The position numbers were made by a program, and so were the translations under genes. Positions 1 through 12,200 of a DNA stretch of 42,255 nt are shown here, piece by piece; position 1 is the stretch's first letter, and every line of letters begins with the position of its first letter. The stretch spans positions 323,656 through 365,910 of the forward strand of contig BLXT01004465.1 in NCBI GenBank assembly GCA_019648995.1, given 5' to 3'. The DNA comes from Plakobranchus ocellatus (lineage: Eukaryota > Mollusca > Gastropoda > Plakobranchidae). Under the pieces are notes generated by a model. That model was not told the origin of the DNA and made no database searches. It saw nothing but the letters and a program-made list of their open reading frames with translations.

Positions 1-172
1 TTTTTTTTTTTTTGTTTTTTTTTTTTTGTTTTTTGGGACATCACATTTGTACAGACTGATTACACAACACATACCAACTCCAACATCAAGAATTTGTGAT
101 CATCATGAGCTTAGACCAAGCAAAATTATAACGAAAGAAAGACAATCAGTACAATGCATCAATTTCACGTAC
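1..172. other. PASK intron fragment with (T)n tract
   Basis: The first 36 bases are almost pure T, interrupted by G. This could be a poly-A tail of a minus-strand retroelement or plain low complexity. No kinase C-lobe exon is seen. Confidence 0.6.
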
Positions 173-279
173 CTCCCTCCGCAAAAAACCTCTGGACTGC
201 AATACTCCATGGTGCCTCGGAACTTGGTGAACTTTTCATCTCCTGGCAGCATGTACACAGCCGAGCCAAAGTCAATAAG
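173..279 (-). CDS. PASK: PASK exon 15: DFG and activation segment, last exon in window
   Basis: Thirty-five codons plus two bases, acceptor TGTTCAG, donor AG|GTACGTG. LIDFGSA is the magnesium-binding DFG motif and GTMEYCSPEV is the activation segment end (human GTIEYCAPEV). The gene must continue beyond position 1, because kinase subdomains IX-XI are not found in bases 1-172. Confidence 0.96.
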
Positions 280-3200
280 CTGAACAGCAATATTGGATTG
301 CAGAGTAGAAATAAAGTAACATGCAATCACGAGTTTTGCAACAAAATATAAATGCATCAGCAAATCAAATTAGTTTCAGACATTCAGCAAATTATACACA
401 GAAAGTCATAGAAAACAAATTGAAATTATGTCTGCCAACTTGGACAAATTTATAATGCAAAATCTACAGTGAGTGATAGGAAAAAAGAAAACAACTCTTT
501 TTATTCAAACAGAGAAACGAATGTAACAAATATTTTTCAAAGTGTGTAATGAAGTAAAATATTTTACTATGTTAACTGATTACATACTATAATATGTTAA
601 TGAAACATGCTGGCCATTTTGGCCTGCACTACAGGCTTTTTAGTCAGATCTGGCAGACATCAAGTTATAACTTAAGTCAAAACATATTTCTTTTCATCTA
701 CCTACAATACTGTCTATGGCAGATACTGCATTTATTTTGGCTACTGCTTTATGAGACTCATTATTTTGATTTCTTGCAATCCTTTTGGAATTTTTACTCT
801 TTTAAAGATTCAAATGCAAGAATAGTTTATTGAAGATGTGTACATTTTCTCAACTTATCAGAATATCAACACAAGACTGAAAATCCCAAGGCATCTCACA
901 CAAGTCCAGCAAAGTCCGTTATTGCTGTTTGACCTTACATCTCCATTGACTCTAACCCTTGTTTCACATGACACAAGTGATTTTTATAGCCTGATTACTC
1001 TTCTCCATATCTCACCTTGCATCTGAAATCTTTCCCGATTACAACATTCTCATCTTTAATATCTCGGTGTATGATGCCTCGTGTATGGAGGAACTCAACA
1101 CCCCAGAGAATCTGAATCAAAGAGATGGATTGATTTCATTGCTTTCTCATTTAGATTTTACACAAATCAAAGTTAAAAAACAAAAAAAAAAAGAGCGAGT
1201 GCTATACACACGACATTTGTCAGTAAACCAAGAGTAGAGTGTTGATTTTTACTTGGCATTCCACATTGTTATGTGGCTTTCCTTTACAGCTTTTCATTTT
1301 GTTGAGTTTTCAGAGACTTTTCTCTCCACGTGACGCTGGGTAGACATGAGAAACTGATAAAATTTAATGGCCCAGACTGAGGATCAAACTAATAACCTCA
1401 CGCTCTGTTTGCATGACATTGCATATTAGGATGAAACATAATAATGAGAGCTGAACTTTCAATTTTCAACACCAAGAGCCTTGCTTAAAAGAGTTGGCAA
1501 TCAAAATTCTTCACACATTGAAAATCTTTAATGGCTGTCAATCAATATTTTTATTCAATATATCATAAGCTCAAACTTTATAGGAAATTTAGGCAAAACA
1601 ATTGAAATAGAACATAAACTTGGAATAAAATAGCATTTTTTCTTACATATACATTTACATCATATGGCCTTTTCAATAGCCTAGCCATTAACTTACAAAA
1701 CCAAAGTTCTTCTCACCTGACGGAACAGATGGCTGGCTAGAGGCTCATCCAAACACACTTGGTCAATGAAGTCAAAGAGGTCGACATCCCCAAAATCCTC
1801 CATCACCATCTGGACAAAATCAGCATTCTGATACACATCCTGCACCTGGGAAGATGAAGACGGGATTCATCTTTGACACTTCCAACTTACTTTTTAATAA
1901 AACACAAAAAAAAAAAAGTCTAAAACTAAATAATTTCTAAGCTATGTTATTTCCAACAGGTGTCAATCAGTTGGGGAAAAAGCCTAAACTCCAAAAAAGT
2001 GGTGGCTCAATCAAAATCAACAGTAATCAGTTATTTTACCTATTCAGTGTGCCTCAGCCATAGGCTGTACTTCTCGTAATGAATGGGCCATGTGTGCTGC
2101 AGCTGTTCACTGTGAATACAACTTGAAGCATTTGTTGATTCATGTATGCTTTAACACAGCTAATTAAGGTGATTTTTCCTTTGAGAGCTGCGTTGTCATA
2201 AACTAAGTACATAGAGTGTCAGATTCTTTGTTGAATGTTTGCAGCCTCCAAACATACACAGTCATGTCTTTGTGAGTGTGCATGATTTAAACGATCATTT
2301 TGGTACATAGAATCTAGACTATATACCAGATGCAGTGTTGAGGTAAATCTAATCTAGACTTATATACCAGATGCAGTGTAGAGGTAAATCTGTGTAAATC
2401 TTGATCTAAATTTATGCAGGCTATTGGGAGATTAGTCCTCACATAAGTTCAGCTCCCTAGACCTAAGTTAGATCTAAAATAGTTTTAAGAAAGAGGGAGC
2501 AAAAACGTGTAACAGTGAAAGGGGATGAATAATATATTTGACTGAGCCCAAGAGAAAGCTAAATGTTTAGATGAAAGTAGAAATCAAGCAAGGCTAATTC
2601 TCACTCTCCAGTGACCTCTACATTAATTTGTGGCATTATTTTTTTAAAAATGTTCCCCTTAATCTTACAATTTCATCTGTATCTTCATCTGAGAGGGTCT
2701 TAGAAACAATTCTTAAGAATTACACTTTAAGCATCTTTCTACCATATTTCACATAGATGAGAGGAAGTCATTTATATTACATAAAATTTTTTTTAAAAGC
2801 ATATCAGCCATGAATTTATGAGTAAATTTCTGGTCCAATGAGTCCATGGAGGTTGAGAGGAGAAGTAGGTATTGGAAAAAAATGGCAAGAAATCTTCATT
2901 CTTTTGAAGAGAATGAGCTTTTTTTTTTTTACTGCTGAAGAAAGATGAGATATGCAGTAAGAAAAAGACAATGACAACAACAATTATTCATTTAGGCATG
3001 ACAGAAAACGGCAGAGACCTATAAACACGGTTAACTACCCAGGGATGCTATGTCCCTGATAGAGATGTTGATGATGATGATGATATATGGTCAAAATTAT
3101 AGATGCTATGGCACATAATATGACAAAAACTTGATTGGGCAGAAATTCATCCCAATTCCTATCTATGCTATGATATTACTGTGCTATATTAATCCTGTCT

Positions 3201-6200
3201 TGATTCATTATTTTCGGCTTCCTTTTTCTTTACTATATGCCTAGCTTAATTTATCTTTAACCCTTTTGCGTTTATACCGGCCCAACCCGGCCAAAAAACA
3301 GGCGAGGCCTTAGGTTTATCCCGGCCCAAGCCAAAGGCCTCGTTACCATTCAAGCCGGCCCAAACCGGCCGTGCAAAAATAGTTGAACATACCCCTTTTA
3401 TTTTTAGATTTTTCGGGAAACACGTTTAATTTCGGTTCTAAAAATAGATGTCAACGTCATCTAGAGATATTTTGGGATATGTTCAAGCAAGCTTTGTGGG
3501 GTTTCCCCATTATCGAACATGGAACAAAGAGGAGAAAAGGTGAAGCACGTTTGGCTTTTCACTCGCATGAGGTCACTCGTTACCGCCTGTCGCTCTACAT
3601 CGTACTCCGCATTCCTTTTACATTCATCGTTTGAACGAAATCTTTTATTTGAACTTACCATAATTAATAAATATTATCTTTTCATCATGGAAGATCAGAA
3701 TAGCGACACTGAGCTTGCCTATGAGTCAGATGTAGAACATAAACGACGACGAAGAAGTAATATTGTAGAAACTAGATTTTAGATCTAGATTAGATCTAGA
3801 TCTAAGGTCTTGATTCTACTCTAGCGGTTGGTATGTCCAGACGGACAGACATGTCAAAAAGCAGAGAATGGCATGGTTGAACTGATTATCTAGAATTTTA
3901 AGATCGATCTAATGTATACCTAGACCCAAATTTAGACTTAGATCTTCAATGCAGATAATGAGGACAATAGTAACTTATGACGGAAATCGTCTCGTCTCAG
4001 GCTTGATTCTAGAGCTAATATGGAATAGTTCTCATAGATCTTTGTTCGCTAAAGATAAAATCTGGACTAAACCTCAGTATGATTAGCCCAGAAATGACCA
4101 GACTTCACTTTATAATTATTGATTGAGGCCCACTCGGAGTCTGACATAATTTTTTTCCGTGTAACTGAAGTGGAAACTGAATTGATTTTGCTGGTGCATG
4201 TAAACAAAACCAGGCTGTGCACTAAGAAAATACAGTGCCTATAAAAATGCAACAATTAATAGCTTATGTTTGCTTTTTTTAACTTTTTAAAAATTTATTA
4301 AATAAGCTTATAGATCTAGGCTTTTGGCACTCAACTTTATCTGTTTTTTTATGGTGTAAAATAAATGTTGTCAACTTTATTAAGATTGCTAAATTTTTTT
4401 CTTCTGATGTCTATGTCTACGTGTTCAGTTTTTTGTGTGTATCATTAAGCATGTGTTTGTGTTTCTTGTTTCTTTTGATTTTAAGTAATATTCAATTACT
4501 CAGCTTCAAACACATGTTGTCTACTGTTTCTTCACATTAAAATGGAATATATCAATAGAAAAACGCACAAAATATATTTTTCAAATTTAATTCAACAAAT
4601 AACATACAAAGTACATCCATTTTAGATTCATTTTTGAAATTTCAAAGGAAATGAAGCAAAAACAATGATTTTATTGGCCTTTTCCCGAGGCATCCAACTT
4701 AGACTCCCCAAAACCCAAAATAATGTAAACAAACCAGGAGTCACTTGTTGGCAGGAAGCTGAACCCTAGAAACAAAATGGCTGCCATATTATTATAAACC
4801 TTAAAGGGTTAAGGAACAAAGTAAAATTCTGCCAATATTCTATTAGTTTGCATTACCTTGTGTCTTGAGATTCTAGAAATGCTATATCTATCTACCTTGC
4901 TGAAATACTTACTTTAATAAAATGGAATGAAAGTGCTTTAAGGAACAAAATGTGTGACTAGGTGAGACAAACATTTTATTTACCTTGATGATGTAGTCAC
5001 TCTCCAAATCTTTGAGAATGGAAACTTCTAGCGGAATCCTCAGGCCAGAATCAACGTCCACTGTCCAGCCGTCAGAGAACATATTCCGCTTTTTTATAAA
5101 CTTCACAACCACCTGGAAAGAAACAAAACTTCATTTACATCAAAACATTGAAAAATTTGAAGCAACAAATTTTAATGGAGTGGACATTTCTTTGGATAAC
5201 TTTCCATAAACTATGTCGTTTCTTGAGAGACACTCACTGACTCGATCTGGTTGACTTCTATTTATTTATGTTCAATGATTACGAAGATTAACGTAAATCA
5301 TTGCCTACAAGCAACCAGGTTCCAGGTCCAACCAACGTTTATCTTAAAGATCTTACAAAGAAGCATGGGACACAAAGAGCTTGAGAAGATTTTATTAAAA
5401 ATAACATGTCACACCTCTCAAATAAGGAAGTGACAGCAATTCAGAAATCATTGTCTCGATTGTTAATGTAGGAGAGTTTTCTTTCTACAATCTTATCAAT
5501 AGTTCTAAAAAATCGGCTTATTTAATACTTATATTGAAAAGCCACCTTAATGTTTAATTCTCAATCAAAAAAAAAAACAAAAAAAAGAAAAGAAAAGGCA
5601 ATGAACAGTTCTGGGATTTTATACCAAGAGTCTGAACAGCATAGGTTTGCATTTTCAAACTATCAACCTACAGACTTTTTGTGGTCAACTGCCATTGCCC
5701 GGCGGACAAAACCAAATGTGCCTTGACCCAGAGCTTCCCGCACCAAGTATTTTCTTCGAAATTCTCCAGCAATGGCCGCCTCTAAATCCAGCATTTCCTC
5801 ACCAGAAGCTGCATTCTGGGATTGGTTCAAGCCAACCTGATCAACAATCATCTGGCACAATGATGATAAAGGAGAATATATGTGTGTAAAATATCTAAGT
5901 GATTTATTGTCACCACAGATACTCACAAAATACTCCAACAGAGATAGTCACTTTGCCTTTTATTTTGTATAAATCTTTTATAATCACTGCAAACTCCCTT
6001 CCAGCAAGACACACTTAACAAAACCAAAAGGACAGACATGATAAAATTAAAGAAGCAATTACAATTACAGCTTTATTCAATCAGAACATCTAAGAAAAAA
6101 AACAAATGTTTCCAGATAACTGTTTTTTAGCTTTCAATTATTGCTTTGCCTAGTATTATTCTATAATACCTTGAGACTAGTTTTAATGAGTGCGATGTTG

Positions 6201-9200
6201 CCAACAAAATGAACTTTAAAAAAAGTAATATTCACATTTCAGTTTGCATTTGCATACTATGTGCTAAATATAACCAGGAGAGAGTTTGCCTCTCTGTTGA
6301 TTCTTTTAGTACCCTTAGTGCTAAATATACAAAGGAGAGAGTCATCTCTGTGTGTTAGTTGATTGATTGATTGTTAATATACCCAGTCCAACATCTATCA
6401 GTGACCTAAGGGCTGTTTGTTAGTACCCATGCACTAAATATAGTCAGGAGAAAATCAGCTCCTGCTGTTTATGTGTTGGTAGCCTCGAAAAAAGACAAAC
6501 ATGGATTTGCAAAAGTTTAGGTGTGTGCCAGTGTGAATTGACATCGTTTGAAATCTACACAGGATGTCAAATCCAAACTGAGCTATTCTAAATCTAGTTT
6601 GGCAGTATGGGATTTCTAGATCTAGAGAGTGCTGGTTCTTGACTATGGAGGCCAAACTAGATCTATACCAACCTCTATAACACAACGAGGTAAAATGTAA
6701 AAGTGTTAAATTGCTTTTTGTAAGAGCTCACACCATTTCATCTTTACACAGACTCAATGTACAAAACAAATCAATAAGCTTTTCAACGCCTCCTTGATTT
6801 TTTTTAAAATTCAATTTATAAAAACTGTTTTAATAAATGTTCAATTTAAAAAATAATAAAAAATCCAACAATTGGCTTGATGATCCATTGATTCAATGCA
6901 AGCCAATAAATCAATCTCCATGAACTGTTAGAGTTCAAAATCAATACCAGGTAAATACAATAATAAGCTCTTCAGAGCATGCTATAGGTTACATTCTTGG
7001 CCTGGTAAAATAGCCCATTAGTAATAGTGCCTTCAATATTTCTTCGTGTCATAAAGCCCCTCAATCACCAAGGTAATTCTCAGCTTCTAAAACCCTGTTT
7101 GACTAGGCTCAACATCTCAAACAAAAAGTCCCTACCAATAGCAGGGCAAGTTAGCAAACCACTGCACCACCAAGGCTCACACTATTTTAATGGGGAGGAC
7201 TTGTAAAAGTTAAGCCTGACCTAAACTTGGATCCACTAGTTTCAATGGGGATGATACTTAACAAACAGACCTGACCTAAATTGGAATCCACTATTTTCAA
7301 TGGGGATGACAAACAACAGCCTAACCTGTCCTAGGCCTAGGTCCACAATACGAATGATACGTTACAGCCAAAACAGTCCTAGACCTAGGTCCACAATAGT
7401 TAATGGAATGATGCGTAACAGCCAAACCTGTCCTAAACTAGGGTCCACTGTTCTGTTCTGAGATTCCAGATCATTCTCATCATCATAATCTTCATCCTCA
7501 TCCTTGTCATCACTTCCAGAAACATCGCAGAGCTGCTTCTTTGGATTAAAACTCTCTTCATCCTCTGATTCATCCTCGGACTGTCGACTGAACTCATCAC
7601 TGCACTCATCACTCCCACTGTTGTTGAGGTGTAGGTAGACCCACAGGCAGAACAGCTGATGTGAACCGCGAATCAAGATACTGCCCACTTTGAATGATCC
7701 CGCTGCGTTAAAAGGGAAAGTGAGGAGGGAGGGATACATAGGATTAGATTGTGTAAAGGAGAAGAACAAAGAAGGGTAGGGGGAGAATAAAATCGTAATT
7801 GAAAAACCATACATAAAATACAGTTGGGTCTCTGCCTAAATGAAGACACAGAATTCTACTGTGAGAAACTCCAGTAGCTATCATGACACATAGGGACATT
7901 TATACAAAAATTGTAACATTTTTTATGTTATACTTCAAAACTCTTACGCCACATTTTACTGAACTGTCCATATGACATTTTTTAGCATCAAGAAAAGATT
8001 CTCTCTGTGTTGTATTTCCTCATTCTATAACGGATCGTCTTTTTTTCTTTTTTTGCTTCATACACTCAAATACAAAAAATCCTCTTTTTTTGCCAATATT
8101 ATTTTTCAGATCTTAGCAGATCATTCACTGGATGAGAGCATTTTGAATTGAAGCAGCAGAAAACTTTGATTTGAAATTTTTACCCACATCATTCACCCTG
8201 GATGCTAAAATAAAAGTAAGAAAAATTCACACAGAAAAGACTCACCTAATTTTTCTCCATTTGCATGAAGAAACATTGCTGTGTATATTCCATGTTCCAA
8301 ACTTTTCATCTCAGACGACAAAGGACTTGTGCCTGCTTCATGAAGTGCTTCACTGGGAAAAAATTGTAACAATATCAATTATAATTATAACTGTATCAGG
8401 CAAATTTCTTTTTTTTTTTTCTAAACATAAAACCCTATGTAGGGGGAAAAAATGACAATTTGTGAAGAAAAAGAAAAGGCACTTAAGCGCCCACAGACGA
8501 ACAAACCTTATTTAAAACTTGTCATTTTTTTAGCAAATGAGTTCTTTAGGTCTGATCATTTATGGCAAAACTACATAACAGTTTTTAGGCAGAACCAGCA
8601 GTGAATTATGAATTTGACATCAAGAGGTTATGCTTAGACACCTCCTCACTCACTGGGCTAACATGTAAGGTGTAGAGTTTGATGTCATTAAGTAGGTCTA
8701 CATACATAAGTACTAAGGCCATAATAGAATATTTGCTTGATAGATTCATTATATCATTTACAAATCTCTCTACACATAAATATACATATGCATTCATGCT
8801 TGAGCACTCACACACACACACATTTAATCTCTGACTGCCCACTGCCTTCTCAGCTATATTTTTTGTTTTAATGCATATAAAGTAGATCACACCTAATCCA
8901 AAAACGGCTAACAGAAAAAGAAATTCTTCCTTATTAAACATGCGGTAAACCGAAAGCATTGGCTGCCTTACTATTGCTAAAGTGAAATAAAAACTACCAG
9001 GAAAGACCAGTCACTGCCTGACCAACACATATAAAAAAAATCTTTTTTTTTACACACCTTGCCCTTCCCTTTCTTTCTCACATAACTCCATGCAAACCTA
9101 ATACTGTTACCGGTACCTCACACTACAGACCACCAGGCCCGATGTCTGGCTAGGTCTAGGTCTTCAGCACACACCCACCCATCCCTTCTCTTCCACCACT

Positions 9201-12200
9201 CAGTTACGCAGCGGGACCGTGCCAGACACTCTAGGTCATGTCAGCACTAAGCTAAGCAAACACTGTTGCATCACAACAAAGCCATCTCTCTTATTGAGAA
9301 CTTGAGTACCAGAAAACTTAGGCAATGATTAAAATTTCAAAAGTGCAGGACTTCAGGACCAGAAAACTTGTTTAGGCTATGATGAAATTGTGAAAGCTCT
9401 ATTATTCTACATCAATAACAGGCGCTAGAACCTCTTAATTGAAAAGAAAAGTGAAGGAGATAGAGAGATGGATGATAAAGAGAAAAAGATTTGTGGATAG
9501 GCGTGTTCATTCACATTGTGATGTGACGATGGGTGGGATTGGTTTAACTTAACATTTCGGAAGCTGGTTACTCTCCTTTATTAATCTTACTTATTCAATG
9601 CGCTATGCTTAAACCAAAATATGTTTAAACGAAAATAGAAATCAAACTCCCTAGAATTTCGGCTTAAACGTGTTCCACTATATATGAGGAAGCCTGGTTA
9701 AACCAGCCACGTCTCATTTAGGACATATTGGCCTCTGACATGATTTCAGGGTAAAAAAAAAAAAGGGCTCTCCTAGATTTAAATGTGAAGATTAGAAACT
9801 TGTTAATTTCAGTTTTTATGGGTACCAGCTGAAAACCTAAACCCCAGCTTTTGTCATTCCTGACAATAAAGTGCATTTTTGATTACCCACAAATAACTCT
9901 ATCATTCTCTACTGATGATTTGCATCCAAACATTGCGATGGATGGCTGACAATTATCTTCCTTTGTCTTATTGTGAATGTTTATCTTGATATGAAAAACG
10001 ATGTTAGATCATCCAATATGAGCAATCGAAAAATCCCTATGGCATTATGGCATGGCTGGCAAAAAGCAGTTTAATTTGATGCTTTTGAACTAGCGATGCA
10101 TCGAAATTCCTCGGAAAACTTATCACAAAAAGTTTGTTCTCCACATTTTTTGGCAGTTTCATCTGATCCATCTCAAAACTTCACTGAAAAGGCCTAATCG
10201 TAAGTCTATAAATACTAATGTGTGCCTAAAACACCACTTCTGAAAAAATTTACAAAGATGTGTAAATATTAGAATTCCCCGCTGAAGAAAAGTACTTTGG
10301 TCAAAAAAAGAGAAACAGGAAACAGAAAGTGGATTAGGATTTACGCTAGGGGTGTGCGAGTAATCAAAACAAAATCACCAGTGCTACAATTTTGATCGTT
10401 ATCCTACCCAGCCTGTTGTAATGATTAAGTAACACTTTAAAAGGACCTGGGTATAATCAAAGCATTTATTCACTCTTTTTTTACACCTAGATCCAAATAC
10501 GCATGTACATTACCAAAACCAGCTTGTTGGATATAAAAAAATCAGGTCCATTTTTTACCAGAGCAAACCGCAAAATCGTATTTTTAAGGATGAAACCGTA
10601 TCACCATACTGACAATGTTACAATTGTACTAAGTACAATTTTATTGTATTGGTTGGGAGCTATGTAGCGCATATCTCTCAAAAGTAAGGCTTTTGTAACA
10701 TTTTACAATTATGCGAAAATATACTCTCATTAATTAAACGACAATAGACGTTACCAAATTTATGCACACATAAACACTAAATTTTTAATAAGTCTTGCAA
10801 ACAAAATACAAATCTAATTCATTTCATTGACTTACTAGTCTTTTCTTGAAAACAGAAGAATTAACTTCAAAAAGTTTGTATAAGACTTGAGCAATTGTCG
10901 TACCAATAACTCTCTCTTGCAAGAAAGAGAAAAAAATGCCTTGCATAAATGGAAATTTGCCAAATAACCTTCCCTCATTACATACCTATTCCTGTTGCAA
11001 AACATCCCAATTTTTAGTGGTAGTACTACGTGTGTTTGATAAGTAAACAAAAATGGTAGACATACATACAGATAAATGAAGAGAAATTAAGGCATTGAAG
11101 AAATAAAACTCACTTTTTTCCTTTGTAAGGTGTTGATGTTTTCTTTGGTGCTGTGAATTTTGGCTTCCGAAAATGGTCATAATCAACACCATTCTCATCT
11201 TCATTGTCGCTATCTTGATCATCAGCAGAACTTTCATCATGCCCCTTGGCACAGTCGCTTAATGACAGACTTGTCTCTTCCTGAAAGCATCTAGCAGGTA
11301 AGCAAAGCTCTGTAGATGATGAAAAGAAGTGTTAATTGTTACCATCAGTACAAAAAAAAGTGTTCTGATGTCAATCAAATCTTCTTTAATATTTATGCCT
11401 TTGAAAACAAAAACAAATAAATTCACAATATAGTAGCAGGCTTCTGAGAAAAGGAACTTACCAAAGTTTAACATGAATATGTGAGGCATCTTATGAGAGA
11501 TCAGTCTCTTGAGCAAGCTCACTTCAATTAAAATCTGGTCAGTTAACTCATCATTGAATTTTACTGATAGAAATTTCAACTAAAATAAAAATCAACCTCT
11601 TTGAGCTGAAGATAAAAACCATTTGTGCTTTTCACATTTGAAACTTGCTGGGTTTCCTAAAGTTACAATTCTAAGCTTCCTATGGGAAAACTCAATCAAT
11701 CCTGTGCTTTGCATTGGCGATTTAAAAAAGTAAAATGGGTTCCATGCTTAGTCCAAGCATTAGGGAACTACAACTAGGCGTAGGGACCTGATTGCTTTTG
11801 GCATTATGAGGTAGTTTGCCATTGCTTTTCTCACCGCCTTTACTTTTGCTGTGTCTTAAGAGACCTAGTTACCCATTTTTAGTGCTGAGTGAACACAGAG
11901 GAGCAATGAAAAATTGACTTGGCCCGGGCTGGGATTCAAACCTCAGACCTATGACTTGGTAGCCAACTGCCCTACCAATGAGCCACCACCCCCTCTGCAT
12001 TGGCGATTACTTCAATCCAAAGATCTTGTTTTTAGTAGTCGGAGATTGTCTCTTATTTTGTTTGCTATCCTCCATGAGATGCTCCATCAAACAGTGTGGT
12101 TCTCCCTTGCCTTCTTTATTCCCTGTATAATAAAAAGATTGCGATGCTTTTTTCCTGTCAAAATCTGAGACATTACCTGATTTATTCCCAGGCCCACCTT

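Larger units (their letters stand above)
1846..4983. other. PASK intron 12, largest kinase intron
   Basis: This 3.1-kb intron holds a 40-bp tandem duplication at 2311-2391, a short GAT run near 3067-3083 and the piggyBac-like relic at 3261-4808. The rest is AT-rich unique-looking sequence. Confidence 0.7.
5852..7427. other. PASK intron 10 with several repeats
   Basis: Contains a three-copy diverged repeat (6256-6480), a possible SINE head (about 7139-7180) and most of a minisatellite (about 7185-7450) that continues into exon 10. Confidence 0.6.

Noticed and set aside
5663..5938. Gene start upstream of the kinase glycine loop (frame opening at 5938)
   Set aside because: The residues before MIVDQV are intronic: a clear CAG acceptor precedes them and the PASK frame joins from exon 10.
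9121..9260. Possible repeat related to the 42036-42130 segment (shared CTAGGTCT words)
   Set aside because: Similarity was too short and patchy to support by eye.
10347..10640. Possible hAT element beginning TAGGGGTGTGCGAG
   Set aside because: No matching inverted end or 8-bp duplication found; mentioned only in the intron entry.
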